This document shows positions 1-9,987 of a DNA stretch of 64,000 nt, piece by piece; the stretch's first letter is position 1, and each line of letters opens with the position of its first letter. Both the position numbers and the translations under genes were made by a program. The notes under the pieces were generated by a model, which saw only the letters and a list, made by a program, of their open reading frames with translations, searched no databases and was not told the origin of the DNA. The stretch comes from DAHUXT01 sp036378295 (GTDB lineage: Bacteria; Chloroflexota; Ktedonobacteria; Ktedonobacterales; JADMIN01): NCBI GenBank assembly GCA_036378295.1, contig DASUWS010000232.1:14390-78389 (forward strand), written 5' to 3'.

Positions 1-294
1 AGCGTCTGCCCACTGGCCACCCGGATGCCTGATATAAGTGCCGTACCGTCCCAAATTAGCTCACCTCACTACAACGAGAGCCCGATTGCGGCCCACAGGC
101 GTACGTTGTGGTGGGGGTATCTTGGTTGGCAGCCAGTTAGGCGGCTCGTGCAGCAGCGTCACATCACAGACACGATGTGCCTACCAGAGGAAACTCGCAG
201 GACGCTCGTAGGAGGTAGCCACCGCCTATCCCCTCCCAGCTAATCTCCTGCCGATTGCAGTGCGAGGTAGTTGCTGACCTCGGCTCCGCTCAAC
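1..294. other. Non-coding start of window
   Basis: No reading frame here looks like a known protein, and I see no RNA gene, repeat or strong promoter. The open frames on the plus strand have low-complexity, shadow-like translations. Confidence 0.4.
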
Positions 295-711
295 TCATCG
301 GCGCCACAGAAGATAGCCGATGCCGTCGACCGTGCATGGGATACAAGGAATGCCACGTCGGCGCAGTTGTAGGCGTAGGCGCTGAATTCGCTCATCAAGC
401 AGGTTCCTGGACATGCTCAGCGTGGCTGAAAGCTCATGGTGGCCGACGATACGCCCAGCATTGCGCAGGAGTTCGACCAAGAGCCTGTGCTCGTTGTGGG
501 GAAGGGTGAGCCGCTGCCCATTCCACAAGACGGACTTGCTGGCCTCATCGAGCGTCAGGCCACCGAAACGGATCGCGCGCTTCGGTGGCGTCACCGAGAT
601 TCGCCGTTGAACCCTCCGGAACTCCAGCCCATGCCCGCTTTGGCCGAACTCCAAGCCACGCCGAGCCGCCCCGTTAGAGCCAGTCGATTGCTCATCTATG
701 AGTGTGTCCAT
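295..711 (-). CDS. Winged-helix DNA-binding protein (OmpR/PhoB-type effector domain only)
   Basis: Predicted 138-residue protein. Residues from about 46 to the end resemble the trans_reg_C winged helix of OmpR/PhoB regulators: a beta-rich start (RFGGLTLDEASKSVLWNGQ), the LTLPHNEHRLLVELLRNAGR helix region, and the closing DGIGYLL that matches the usual GxGY hairpin. There is no receiver domain; the first 45 residues are unlike any family I know. The start is an ATG with a weak AAGG box upstream. It stands alone, with the next gene over 500 bases away on the other strand. It is probably a small orphan transcription factor; no target is suggested by context. Confidence 0.6.
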   Translation of the reverse strand: MDTLIDEQSTGSNGAARRGLEFGQSGHGLEFRRVQRRISVTPPKRAIRFGGLTLDEASKSVLWNGQRLTLPHNEHRLLVELLRNAGRIVGHHELSATLSMSRNLLDERIQRLRLQLRRRGIPCIPCTVDGIGYLLWRR

Positions 712-1242
712 TACATCGCCTTTCCGTGTGAGACGACCATACGCGCACCATCTGTCGTTCGCAACTGCTCAGCCGAAGACTTCACGTTGCACAAGACATG
801 CCATGTCTCGCTGGATGATCGTGTTGGGATAGCCGGCTGTGGCATGCATCTCGGTATATTAGGCATATGGACGCTCACGCTGGCTCGCCCACTCTACCTG
901 GAACATCCTAACAAGCACTCTCCATGCCTTCTGCTATGAGGGCCTCGCCTCCTCCCTCCTCTGTGCCACAGAAAGCATAAAACCTCACGCACGGCCTCCT
1001 AGAGCACCACACGCTCCTCAAGTAGACTTGCGACGGGAAGGGCCAAGTGCACAACGCCTAGCCCCATGTCAAGCGGACCACGTCAATCTCCGGCCCAAGC
1101 TCCAGCGTATCCTTCCTTCCATGCCGACAATAACAGGCATGGATGCGGAGCGACGCGATGAGCACACCTGGCACAAAGCATGCACCACGTTGATTGCCAT
1201 AGCCCAACGGGAAGAAGGCCAGCCCCGGAAGGGAGAACCCGT
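712..1242. other. Intergenic region, no gene seen
   Basis: Divergent spacer between the winged-helix gene and the first GT20 gene. Several open frames exist on both strands but their translations look like shadows. No hairpin terminator or clear promoter was found. The last 63 bases before 1243 are open in the GT20 frame, but a ribosome binding site supports the inner start. Confidence 0.4.
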
Positions 1243-2880
1243 ATGCCAGCGTATCCCGCCCCAACACCTCACGCCAACACCACCCACCAGCTTGCGTCGC
1301 TGACCGCTGGACACAGGGTAATTGTCGCGAGCAATCGCGGTCCGGTCGAGTTTTACTATGCGCGAGATGGCCACCTCGCAACGAAGCGCGGTGCGGGCGG
1401 CGTGGTCACTGCGCTGGCCGCCTTGGCGCGTGATGTGCCGCTCACCTGGGTCGCGACGACGATGACCGCCGCCGATCGCGAGGCGTTCTCGGAGGCACAA
1501 GCTTCAGCCCGCACCGTGCGCATCGGCCACCAGCCCCTCCAGGTGCGCTATGTTCCTGTTCCCCCGGAGATGTATCGACGCTACTACGATGAGATCAGCA
1601 ATGAAATCCTCTGGTTTCTTCAGCACTACATGTGGAACCCAATCCGGTGGCCCACCTTCACTAAGGAACACGTCCACAGCTGGGATGAGGGATACCGCTC
1701 AGTCAACGAAGCGATCGCACGCGCAATTGTGGACGTGGCGCTCTCGGGCGCCAGGCACCAGCAACCCGATCCATTGGTTCGTGCGGAGCATGCCAGCGAA
1801 GGTGGCGCAAATAGCATCGTGATGCTGCAAGATTACCAGTTGTACCTCGTCTCCGCGCTTGTGCGCGCCCGTCTTCCCCGCGCGACCATCGAGCAGTTCA
1901 TCCATATTCCCTGGCCAGCGAATCGCTACTGGGAATTTCTGCCCAGTCGCTTCGTTCACGAGATCTATGAGGGACTTGCAGGGAACGATGTCCTTGGCTT
2001 CCAAACGGTCAGCGACATGCGGAACTTTCTGGTGGGCGCGCGCGCTTTCCTGGCAGGGAGCCGGGTCGACTTCGACCGTCAAACCGTGGTGTGGCGGCGC
2101 CACCGCTTGCTGGTGCGTGTCTACCCGATTCCCACTGATGCGAGCGAGATCAGGCGCACACTTCTCTTGGCACCTGCGCGTGCGGGCGCACGAGAACTGG
2201 GCGACCTCCTTGGCGACAAGCGGCAGGTCATCATGCGGGTGGATCGGCTCGACCCAAGCAAGAATATCGTCCGTGGATTCCTGGCTTACGAAACGCTGTT
2301 GCGCCGCTGGCCCGAGTTACGCGAGCAGGTCCACTTCCTTGCGTTCCTCATCCCTTCACGCCAGAGCCTGCCGATCTACCGCGCTTACCAGCGCGAGGTG
2401 CGTGATGTGATCCGCCGCATCAACACACAGTATCGCACCGAGGACTGGCAGCCCATCGTCGCCTTCTTCGAAAACAACCGCCCGCGCGCCCTGGCAGCCA
2501 TGCGCCGGTATGATGTGTTGCTCGTGAACTCCATCATCGACGGAATGAACCTGGTGGCCAAAGAAGGACCAGCGGTCAACGAACGTCATGGCGTGCTCGT
2601 GCTCTCGCGCACAGCGGGAGCATTTGAACAACTCGCTGAGGTGGCGTTGCCCATCACCCCTACAGATATTGACGAGACAGCGACCGAGCTCTACGAGGCG
2701 CTACACATGTCAGACCACGAGCGCACACGACGGGCCGAACAAGCGCAAGCGATTGTCGAGGCGGAGACTCCGGTGGATTGGATGCTCGCACAACTGCGGG
2801 ATGCCCTCGCGCAGCGGCGTGCACCGTCTCGTCACCCATCACCGCGTACCAGGCAAGCGCAAGACGTTCCGGTGTCATAG
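1243..2880 (+). CDS. Trehalose-6-phosphate synthase-like glycosyltransferase (GT20), copy 1
   Basis: Predicted 545-residue GT-B enzyme of family GT20, which transfers glucose from a nucleotide sugar to a sugar phosphate, classically making trehalose 6-phosphate. Visible landmarks are SNRGP near residue 30, the glycine-rich GAGGVVT, LQDYQLYL (the Asp region of the donor fold), HIPWP, VDRLDPSKN with the Arg and Lys that bind phosphates in OtsA, and DGMNLVAKEG with the conserved Asp and Glu. No OtsB phosphatase domain follows. ATG 1243 is chosen over an in-frame ATG at 1180 because GGAAGGGAG lies 7-8 bases before it. A paralogue sits at 61569. The acceptor could be glucose 6-phosphate or glycerol phosphate; the sequence alone does not decide. 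Confidence 0.85.
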   Translation: MPAYPAPTPHANTTHQLASLTAGHRVIVASNRGPVEFYYARDGHLATKRGAGGVVTALAALARDVPLTWVATTMTAADREAFSEAQASARTVRIGHQPLQVRYVPVPPEMYRRYYDEISNEILWFLQHYMWNPIRWPTFTKEHVHSWDEGYRSVNEAIARAIVDVALSGARHQQPDPLVRAEHASEGGANSIVMLQDYQLYLVSALVRARLPRATIEQFIHIPWPANRYWEFLPSRFVHEIYEGLAGNDVLGFQTVSDMRNFLVGARAFLAGSRVDFDRQTVVWRRHRLLVRVYPIPTDASEIRRTLLLAPARAGARELGDLLGDKRQVIMRVDRLDPSKNIVRGFLAYETLLRRWPELREQVHFLAFLIPSRQSLPIYRAYQREVRDVIRRINTQYRTEDWQPIVAFFENNRPRALAAMRRYDVLLVNSIIDGMNLVAKEGPAVNERHGVLVLSRTAGAFEQLAEVALPITPTDIDETATELYEALHMSDHERTRRAEQAQAIVEAETPVDWMLAQLRDALAQRRAPSRHPSPRTRQAQDVPVS

Positions 2881-3050
2881 TCTGTGATAGTCATTCATGG
2901 TCGTATCCAGGTCCAGGAGAACTCTCGGAACTCCCGTACTGGGCAGGCAGGGATGGCCATGCGTCAGATTCGAGCGATGGCCCATTCGTGGTCTGCCCCG
3001 CCTACCGCTAGGTCCAGACCCACTGGAGGCCAGCCTGGAAGGGATCATAT

Positions 3051-3084
3051 CCTCTCTATTCTCATGCTCAAGAGAATAGAGAGG
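3051..3084. terminator. Perfect 13-bp hairpin between convergent genes
   Basis: CCTCTCTATTCTC (3051-3063), an 8-base loop, then its exact complement GAGAATAGAGAGG (3072-3084). It lies between the ends of the GT20 gene and the SDR gene. There is no T-run on either strand, so it is a stable stem but not a classical intrinsic terminator. Confidence 0.6.
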
Positions 3085-3136
3085 CAGCGGCGCCACTCAC
3101 ATCGCTCGGGCATCAGCCAGGTGGTACGTCACTGTA

Positions 3137-3934
3137 TCACTCCGCCGCGATGCCACCATCTACGAGGAAGAGCTGGCCAGTGGCGAAGCTGGAGGCGTCG
3201 GAGGCGAGATAGAGCGCGATCCCGGCAATCTCATGCGGCTGTCCGGTGCGGCCCATCGGCGTCGCCTGCCGAATCGCATTGCCGAAATAGGGATGCTCCA
3301 GCACCCCAGCGGTCATATCGGTGGCGATGTAGCCCGGCGCGATGGCATTGACACGCACGTGATGCCTGGCCCATTCGAGCGCGAACGTGCGGGTGAGCTG
3401 CGCGACGGCAGCCTTGCTCGCGCCATAGACAGCCATGCGCGGAGTGCCCACCACCGAAGCGACCGACGCCAAAGTGATGATCGAGCCGCCGCCCTGCTCA
3501 GCCATCCGCGCGGCAATGTTGGTGCAGAGGAAGAACGTTGCCTTGACGTTGGTATCCATGATCGCGTCCCACTCGTCCTCGGTGACTTCGGTGCTGCGCT
3601 TCCAGATGGGGCTGATACCCGCATTGCTGACCAGCACATCAACGCGATCAAAGGCGTGGTAGACCTGCTCAATCGCCTGTCGCATCTCATCCAGCTTCAC
3701 CAGATCAGCCGTCACCGTGATCGCTCGCCGTCCGCGTGCGCGCACCTCATCCGCCACCTGCTCCAGCCGTTCCGCCGAGCGCGACACCAACGCCACATCC
3801 GCGCCCGCATCAGCCAGTGCCAGGGCGATCACTCGCCCCAGCCCACGGCTCGCACCCGTCACCATCGCACGTCGCCCGGCCAGCGAAAACTGGTCAAAGA
3901 CGCTCGGAATCTTCTCAGGTGTGTCCTCAGCCAT
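3137..3934 (-). CDS. SDR-family NAD(P)-dependent oxidoreductase
   Basis: Predicted 265-residue classical short-chain dehydrogenase. It has the cofactor loop TGASRGLG near residue 26, the NAG motif, a catalytic Ser in the ASVAS stretch, and YGASK with the catalytic Tyr and Lys. The end, ASSFATGQLFLVDGGIA, is typical of the gluconate 5-dehydrogenase / 3-oxoacyl-ACP reductase branch. A GGAGGGAGG box precedes the ATG. It lies 66 bases upstream... in map terms beside an M24 peptidase gene that reads the same way and ends just before its start. Substrate is unknown. Confidence 0.85.
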   Translation of the reverse strand: MAEDTPEKIPSVFDQFSLAGRRAMVTGASRGLGRVIALALADAGADVALVSRSAERLEQVADEVRARGRRAITVTADLVKLDEMRQAIEQVYHAFDRVDVLVSNAGISPIWKRSTEVTEDEWDAIMDTNVKATFFLCTNIAARMAEQGGGSIITLASVASVVGTPRMAVYGASKAAVAQLTRTFALEWARHHVRVNAIAPGYIATDMTAGVLEHPYFGNAIRQATPMGRTGQPHEIAGIALYLASDASSFATGQLFLVDGGIAAE

Positions 3935-3999
3935 CGCAGATGCCTCCCTCCTTCGCCTGGCTCCTCGCGCACTGTTCCCGCATGCACTCCGGTCCGGTG

Positions 4000-5163
4000 C
4001 TATCCCTCGATACTGCGCACATGCTCCGGGTTGCGGACGGTCATGATCTCATAGCCATCAGCCGTGACGAGCACCATATCTTCCAGCCGCACGCCGCCCC
4101 AGCCGGGAATATAGATGCCTGGTTCGTTGCTAATGACGCTATTCGGCTCCAGTTGCTCGATCTTGGCCATCTCAGCGTCGGCTTCTGGCGTCTGCACCCG
4201 TAGCCGCCCGGTAACAGGCAGCTCGTGAACCGCCAACCCGATGCCATGGCCCAGGCTATGGAAATACTGCTCGCCGTAGCCCGCTTCTTCGATGACCGCG
4301 CGTGCCGCCGCATCCACATCGCGCCCGCGCCGCACGCCATCCTGCAGCGCCTTGAAGCCCGCGTCCTGCGCCGCTCGGACGATCGCGTACAGTTCCTCCA
4401 GCTTCGGGTCAGGCTCCCCGATACAGAAGGTGCGCGTGGTATCCGAGCAGTAGCCATCCACACGGCAGCCAAAGTCAATCAGCAGTGGCTCGCCAGCGCG
4501 CACAGGGCGGTCAGTGGGGACGGCGTGTGGCTGCGCGGCGCCCGGACCGCACGCGACGATGGTCGGGAAGCTTGGGCCGCTCGCGCCTAGCTCGATCATG
4601 TGCTGTTCCAGCAGCGTAGCGATCTCGCGCTCGGTCATGCCGACTTTGATCTCGGCCAACAACTGCTCGAAGGCGTCGTTGGCGATATCGGCGGCGCGGC
4701 GCATCGTCGCAATCTCCGCTTCATCTTTCATCGCGCGCACCAACTCGACCAGATCATCCGAAGGAATCAACTCGGCATCCGCGCCAAGCTCCTTCTGCAC
4801 CCGGCTGTAGCGGTCGTAGGAGATCCACTCTTTTTCGAAGCCGAGACGATGTATGCCATCCGCCCGCACCGTGCTGGCGACCACGCTCCACGGCTGCGCC
4901 TTATCAGTCGAAAGCACCTGCACGCCGCTCGGCACGATCTCATCCTCGACGCCGCTCAACTGAAACGTGCCCGCAACCAGACCGAAGGTGTGAGGTGTGA
5001 CCAGCACCCAGCCCGACGATTCGGTAATGTCGGTGTCGTGGGCGGTAAAGCCCGTCAGGTAGCGCCGGTTATACTGGCTCGTAATGAGCAGGCCATCCAG
5101 CCCCGCCTGTGCAATCGCCGCGCGCGTCCGCGCCAGCCGCCGTCCGTAGTCTGCCTCAGCCAT
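4000..5163 (-). CDS. M24-family aminopeptidase P-like (Xaa-Pro) peptidase
   Basis: Predicted 387-residue cytosolic metallopeptidase that would cleave X-Pro bonds. An N-terminal creatinase-like domain (about residues 1-130) is followed by the pita-bread domain with all metal ligands visible: the Asp of LLIDFG, the Asp of CSDTTRTF, the His of HSLGHGIGL, the Glu of SNEPGIY and the Glu of RLEDMV. The frame stays open far upstream into the MFS gene, so the start was set at 5163, with GGAGAGG about 12 bases before it; ATG 5184 is the alternative. The length fits the family. Its gene precedes the SDR gene on the same strand with a 65-base gap. Confidence 0.87.
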   Translation of the reverse strand: MAEADYGRRLARTRAAIAQAGLDGLLITSQYNRRYLTGFTAHDTDITESSGWVLVTPHTFGLVAGTFQLSGVEDEIVPSGVQVLSTDKAQPWSVVASTVRADGIHRLGFEKEWISYDRYSRVQKELGADAELIPSDDLVELVRAMKDEAEIATMRRAADIANDAFEQLLAEIKVGMTEREIATLLEQHMIELGASGPSFPTIVACGPGAAQPHAVPTDRPVRAGEPLLIDFGCRVDGYCSDTTRTFCIGEPDPKLEELYAIVRAAQDAGFKALQDGVRRGRDVDAAARAVIEEAGYGEQYFHSLGHGIGLAVHELPVTGRLRVQTPEADAEMAKIEQLEPNSVISNEPGIYIPGWGGVRLEDMVLVTADGYEIMTVRNPEHVRSIEG

Positions 5164-5336
5164 GGGGTATGTTGTCCTCTCCATCTGTGGGATTTCCGGG
5201 ATGCATCCAGCATACATCAGCCGTGAGGCTGTTATCTGTATGACATGAGTATGACATGCCTCGGCCATTGTATACCAGCCAGCGATGCGGCACATGGCTT
5301 CTCGCGCCCTGAAAAGCTTCCGCCCGGCAAGTCGCA

Positions 5337-6593
5337 CTATCTGGAGCGAAGCGCAACCAGAGCCTCGTCGCTTTCCGCTTCCACCCGCCGCAGCCCAAGG
5401 AGAGCCGGTGACATAAGCCCGAGCAAGCCGGTCAACACGCATGCGAGAGCGGAGAGACCAATAACCAGAGGCGCTGAGCCCACGCCGAGCAGCAATCCAC
5501 CTACTACTGCCCCAAGCGGCGCCGCTGCCGTGGTGAGGGTCGAACGCGCGCCAAAGAGGCCGCCACGAATGTGTTCTGGAACCAGCCGCTGCAAGAGTGA
5601 CGTTTCGATTGCTGTATACGGTGCCCATGCACAGCCAGCGAGTGCCAGGAAGAGCATTGCCAATGGGAGTTGATGGAGAACTATCAGGGGGCTGAGCAAG
5701 GCTCCCCAGAGAACCGCGATCCCCGCAAGCAGGAGCCCTGGACGATGATAGCGCGCCACCAGGGTCGTTCCCAGTGCACCAATTACGGCACCAACCCCAA
5801 ATCCCGTCCAGAGCAGGCCATAGCCAGTAGCCCCCGCGTGCAATATTGCCTGATTATAGACTGGCAAGGCGGCTTCCAGGGGGCCGTAGGAGAAAAAGAA
5901 GATAGCTGCCAATAGCGTGAGGGCGCGCAGATCTTTTCGGGCAAAGAGCAGCCCAAACCCCATCCAGCGTCCTCCAGAGTGCGCGCGGTTTCTGTCGTGC
6001 TGGCGTGGGATGTTGGGAAGCGTGAGCACTAACAGCCCCATGACGACAAAGCTCGCGGCATCAATGAGCAACGCCCAGGGTCCCCCCACCGCCGCGACAA
6101 CCACTCCCGCGATGACAGGACCGGCGAGAGCGGCAAACTGGAGATTGAATGAAGAGAGAGCGTTAGCCTGATCCAGTTCACTATCGGGCACGAGTGCGGG
6201 GAGCATGACCCGCACGCCAATCATCGTCACAGGCGAGAGCGCCCCGGCGCAGAGGGCCAGGACATAGATTTGCCACATCTGGAGAACACCCAGCGCATTG
6301 AGGATCGGTACGAGCGCTATCACAAGCGCGCGCAAGAGATTATCGGCCCCCATCAGAAGACGCGGCTGCAGGTGATCCAACAGACGGCCGAGAAGGGGTC
6401 CGGTAAGGACGGCGGGCAACTCGAAACACAGAACGACGAGACCGACTATGGTGCCCGAACCCGTCAACTGCAAGACAAACCACAGGAGAGCGATAACAGT
6501 GAATTGATCGCCAAAACGCGAGATGGCTTGTCCAAGCCAGAGGCGCAGATAGTCCCGGCGTCGCAGAGGAGAGGAAGGAGGGATGAGAGGCAC
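5337..6593 (-). CDS. MFS transporter (EntS-like MFS_3 group)
   Basis: Predicted 418-residue membrane protein with about 12 hydrophobic segments. The beginning, RRDYLRLWLGQAISRFGDQF, is the usual opening of the MFS_3 group that includes the enterobactin exporter EntS and macrolide exporters; LLGRLLDHLQPRLLM is the loop 2-3 region. It begins with GTG, with GGTGGA upstream. It is divergent from a second MFS gene of the same subfamily at 6886. The substrate cannot be told. Confidence 0.82.
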   Translation of the reverse strand: MPLIPPSSPLRRRDYLRLWLGQAISRFGDQFTVIALLWFVLQLTGSGTIVGLVVLCFELPAVLTGPLLGRLLDHLQPRLLMGADNLLRALVIALVPILNALGVLQMWQIYVLALCAGALSPVTMIGVRVMLPALVPDSELDQANALSSFNLQFAALAGPVIAGVVVAAVGGPWALLIDAASFVVMGLLVLTLPNIPRQHDRNRAHSGGRWMGFGLLFARKDLRALTLLAAIFFFSYGPLEAALPVYNQAILHAGATGYGLLWTGFGVGAVIGALGTTLVARYHRPGLLLAGIAVLWGALLSPLIVLHQLPLAMLFLALAGCAWAPYTAIETSLLQRLVPEHIRGGLFGARSTLTTAAAPLGAVVGGLLLGVGSAPLVIGLSALACVLTGLLGLMSPALLGLRRVEAESDEALVALRSR

Positions 6594-6850
6594 AGCGTGC
6601 TTCCACCTTTCTGTCTGTCAGATATGCTCAGCCATCTTCGGGCCTGCTGTATCGATGCTTCTCTATGATAGGTTTCCTGGAGTGCCTGCGCTCCCCGGCA
6701 ACACCTGTCCATGGCCAGGTTGCCGATGCTTTTGTCTTCATCCTCATGCCATAAACACTCGCACAGGCAGCTATGGACCATGAATATGACGAGGCTTGAT
6801 TTATGATATGTGACATGATCGCACAACACCGTGAGCAATTCACAAGTGGT

Positions 6851-6856
6851 TATAAT
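6851..6856 (+). promoter_or_regulatory. Possible promoter -10 box before the second MFS gene
   Basis: TATAAT lies 30 bases before the start at 6886, with TG three bases in front of it, close to an extended -10. No good -35 hexamer is present at the usual distance. Confidence 0.35.
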
Positions 6857-6885
6857 CTCCCGGAGTGTGAGGAGGCATAGTGGGG

Positions 6886-8193
6886 ATGCTTCGCGTCTTG
6901 AGGCGGCCACAACTGGCACTGCTCTGGAGCAGTCAGGTGCTCTCGGCCATGGGCGATTATCTCTATACTATCGCCGTGCTCTGGATGGCGGTGCGGGTTG
7001 GCGGAAGCCAGGCAGGACTGGTCGCGGCGGCGGAATGGGGCGCGGCGCTGGCGTTCGGCCTGCTGGGTGGGGTCTATGCCGACCGCTGGAACCGGCGCAC
7101 GGTTATGATCTGGACGGATGTCCTGCGCGGCGTGGTAGTGCTGGCACTGCCAGTGCTGGCCCATTTTCAAGCGCTGCATATCTGGCAATTCGTGATCGTG
7201 GCGATCCTGCTGGGCAGCGTCGGCACGCTCTTCGATCCCGCGCTACAGGCGAGCCTGCCCGCGCTCGTTGGTGAGACGGATACCCTCCGGGCTGCCAACG
7301 GGCTGATGGATTTGACACGCCGCCTCGCCCGCGCCATCGGCCCCAGCACTGCTGGCCTCCTGATCCTCTTTTTGCCGCTCGAACAGTTCTTCACGCTGGA
7401 TGCCATCAGCTTTGGGCTATCGGCGGTGGCTGTGCTCGCGCTGGGCAGCCGCTATGCCTGGAAGCCAGAGCGGGCAGCGGGCGCGCATCGCGGCCCACGA
7501 GGAATTGTCGCCGATATCGCTGGGGCGGTGCGACTGGTGGTAGGACGTCGCGCGCTGACATGGATGCTGGCGGCTCTTGGCATCATCAACGGCTTATGGT
7601 CAGTCGCGTTTACGCTAGGCACACCGCTGCTGGCGCAGCAAGCGCTCCATGAGGGAGTGGGCGCGTACGGATTGATCGTGGGCGCGTACGGCGTGGGAAA
7701 CGCCGTAGCGAATCTGATAATTGGTAGCCTGCCTGGGCGTCGTCCCGTCATCTCGTTCTTTTCGGGTAAGCTCGTGCTCGGCGCGGGATTCCTGCTGGTG
7801 GCGAGCGCGCCTGTCCTCTGGGTGGCGCTGCTCGGTGCGGCCATCGCAGCGATAGGCGGGCCGATGGGTGATATTCCACTGGCGACCATGCTCCAGACCG
7901 ATCTGCCCGCGGGACAGCTTGGCAAAGTCTTCAGCCTCCGCGCAACCCTCAGCAGCGCGGGCGTCTTTCTCGGCACTCTGATCGCTGTGCCACTCTTCGC
8001 CCATGTAGATGTCCGGGTGGGGATCGCGCTCGCGGCGGCGCTCATGGTGACGCTCGGCGTTGCCGGGCTGGCGCGATTCTGGCCGGGAGAAGCGGTCGCC
8101 ACAGAACAAAAGCGGCAGCAACTGGCTACCAACCCTGGTGAGGCCCTTCAGCTTGCAGAGGTCATCGAGGGCGAGGATGAACTGGTGAGATGA
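6886..8193 (+). CDS. MFS transporter (MFS_3 group), second copy
   Basis: Predicted 435-residue transporter with about 12 membrane segments. LLWSSQVLSAMGDYLYTIAV and GGVYADRWNRRTVM are the typical first helix and the loop 2-3 motif. The last 30 residues are charged and probably cytosolic. GAGGAGG ends 10 bases before ATG 6886; a GTG at 6880 in the same frame is the alternative. It is a distant relative of the divergent MFS gene, and the pair may export related compounds under a shared 290-base control region. No regulator is adjacent. Confidence 0.82.
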   Translation: MLRVLRRPQLALLWSSQVLSAMGDYLYTIAVLWMAVRVGGSQAGLVAAAEWGAALAFGLLGGVYADRWNRRTVMIWTDVLRGVVVLALPVLAHFQALHIWQFVIVAILLGSVGTLFDPALQASLPALVGETDTLRAANGLMDLTRRLARAIGPSTAGLLILFLPLEQFFTLDAISFGLSAVAVLALGSRYAWKPERAAGAHRGPRGIVADIAGAVRLVVGRRALTWMLAALGIINGLWSVAFTLGTPLLAQQALHEGVGAYGLIVGAYGVGNAVANLIIGSLPGRRPVISFFSGKLVLGAGFLLVASAPVLWVALLGAAIAAIGGPMGDIPLATMLQTDLPAGQLGKVFSLRATLSSAGVFLGTLIAVPLFAHVDVRVGIALAAALMVTLGVAGLARFWPGEAVATEQKRQQLATNPGEALQLAEVIEGEDELVR

Positions 8194-8458
8194 TAGTGTG
8201 CCCTATCTCTGGCATCTTGCTGACAGCGCTCGCGTAGGTTGTCGTTGATGCTCATGGTGTTCAACCGTTGTGCAATCAATGCTCAAGCCAGCATGTTAGA
8301 CAGATTTAGGCAGACCTTCAGGCCGCCCCTGCCACATCTGCAACTCTGCGGTGCAACGTGGCGTAGCCTTCACATGCTACAAATGTAGCGCGGCAGGACA
8401 GCGGTACTGAAGGGAATAGCATCCAGACCAGAAGAGCATCAATGGAGGATATGTCGCT

Positions 8459-8797
8459 ATGGCGCAGATCATCAACACGAGCGAATTGCCTGGCAGCACG
8501 TCGCATAAGTTCGAAGGCTATCGCTTTGGCGATGTTCACGTCTCGTTCTTCGTATCATCGACCCCACCGGGGCAGGGTCCCTCACTCCACAAACACACCT
8601 ACGAAGAGGTATTCGTCGTCTACGACGGGACGCTGACCTTCACCGTCGGCAATGAGTCTGTCGAAGTGACCGGTGGCCATATCGTCATCGTTCCGCCCGA
8701 AACGCCCCATAAGTTCACCAACACTGGCTCGGAAATCGCGCATCACGTCGATATTCACACCAGCGGCCAGATGGTGCAGACCTGGCTTGAGGAATGA
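8459..8797 (+). CDS. Small cupin-domain protein
   Basis: Predicted 112-residue single-domain cupin. Motif 1 is LHKHTYEEVFVVYDG, giving the two His and the Glu metal ligands, and motif 2 is PPETPHKFTN, giving the last His. A GGAGGA box sits 9 bases before the ATG. Small cupins of this sort bind a metal and act as sugar isomerases, dioxygenases or ligand sensors; the family is too broad to pick. It is the first of two plus-strand genes, followed after 273 bases by an alpha/beta hydrolase. Confidence 0.85.
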   Translation: MAQIINTSELPGSTSHKFEGYRFGDVHVSFFVSSTPPGQGPSLHKHTYEEVFVVYDGTLTFTVGNESVEVTGGHIVIVPPETPHKFTNTGSEIAHHVDIHTSGQMVQTWLEE

Positions 8798-9070
8798 AGA
8801 GAGTAGTCTGTGGATGAAGCTGGCGACGCGTGTCACCAAGATCTCGAAGGTGAATAACCAGCCCAGAGACGCCACACTTCCGAAAATCAACACCTACCGG
8901 GGAAGAGAGTCGCAGAGCGCCGGGAGCAACAATCCTACTCCCGGAAGCGAAGCGCCTACTCCCTTCCCGTCATCCCTGGGTAGCACGAGCGGGGAGATCG
9001 GCTATCCGTATGACCTCAAGGTGAGAACGGAGACTCTGGAACGGGAATACGCACGTATAAGGAGAACATC

Positions 9071-9943
9071 ATGACAACATCCCCACAGGGCGATCAGAAC
9101 ACCCAGAACTCACAGAGCACGCCAGGCTCTCATGGCTATGTTGCCGTGAACGGCCTGAATATGTACTACGAGATGCACGGCACTGGCACTGGCACTGGGA
9201 GCGGCAGTGACGTTCCGCTGGTGTTGCTGCATGGCGGGATGTCGGCAACGGGCACCTCGTTCGGCAAGCTGCTGCCCGGGCTTGCCCAGTCGCGCCGCAT
9301 CATCGCCCTCGAACAGCAGGCGCATGGCCACACTGCCGACATCGACCGCCCACTTTCCATGGAGCAAATGGCGGACGACACCGCTGCCGCGCTTCAGCAG
9401 CTCGGCATCACGAACGCGGACATTCTCGGCTATAGCGTGGGCGCTGGAATTGCTCTGCAGGTCGCCATTCGACATCCAGAGATGGCGCGCAAGCTGGTGC
9501 TCATCTCGGTCACGTACAATAGCGCGGGACTCCATCCTGGACTTCAGGAGGGCATAGCGAACGTGACACCCGAAGCCTTCGCGGGCACCCCGTTCTATGA
9601 AGAGTATCTGCAGATCGCGCCACGCCCAGAAGATTTTCCGAGGCTGGTCGAGAGGATGAAGCACCTGGATAGTCAGGTGCAGGATTGGCCCGCCGAAGCC
9701 ATCCAGGCCATCAAGCCGCCCGTCCTGCTCATCATTGGCGACTCCGATATCATCCGGCCTGAGCATGCCGTCGAGATGTTTCGGCTGCTTGGCGGTGGTG
9801 TGATGGGTGATATGGCTGGCCTGCCCAACTCACAGCTCGCCATACTCCCCGGTACGACCCATATCACGGTGGTGCATCGCGCCGATTTGCTGCTCACTAT
9901 CATCCCAGCATTCCTCGATGCACCCATGCCTGAACCCAGATAA
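9071..9943 (+). CDS. Alpha/beta-fold hydrolase
   Basis: Predicted 290-residue soluble hydrolase. It shows the oxyanion HGG (VLLHGGMS), AHGHTAD, the nucleophile elbow GYSVGAG with the catalytic Ser, an Asp in IIGDSDII, and the late catalytic His in PGTTHITVV. The first 55 residues carry a short Gly/Thr/Ser repeat (GTGTGTGSGSD) encoded by a small tandem repeat. GGAGAAC precedes the ATG. It resembles haloperoxidase/arylesterase-type carboxylesterases; the substrate is unknown. An open frame upstream ends in ATGA overlap with this start but does not look coding. Confidence 0.87.
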   Translation: MTTSPQGDQNTQNSQSTPGSHGYVAVNGLNMYYEMHGTGTGTGSGSDVPLVLLHGGMSATGTSFGKLLPGLAQSRRIIALEQQAHGHTADIDRPLSMEQMADDTAAALQQLGITNADILGYSVGAGIALQVAIRHPEMARKLVLISVTYNSAGLHPGLQEGIANVTPEAFAGTPFYEEYLQIAPRPEDFPRLVERMKHLDSQVQDWPAEAIQAIKPPVLLIIGDSDIIRPEHAVEMFRLLGGGVMGDMAGLPNSQLAILPGTTHITVVHRADLLLTIIPAFLDAPMPEPR

Positions 9944-9987
9944 CTGCTACGATTCCCCCACAGCGTGAAGGTGGGAGCGGGCCGCGG

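Noticed and set aside
4000..5628. M24 peptidase read from the far upstream start
   Set aside because: The additional 155 residues overlap the MFS gene and look like a shadow; the family starts at 5163.
8673..9074. 133-residue plus-strand frame that overlaps the cupin and meets the hydrolase start by ATGA
   Set aside because: Its first third is out-of-frame cupin sequence and the rest is Ser/Thr/Pro-rich without any family; no ribosome binding site at an inner start.
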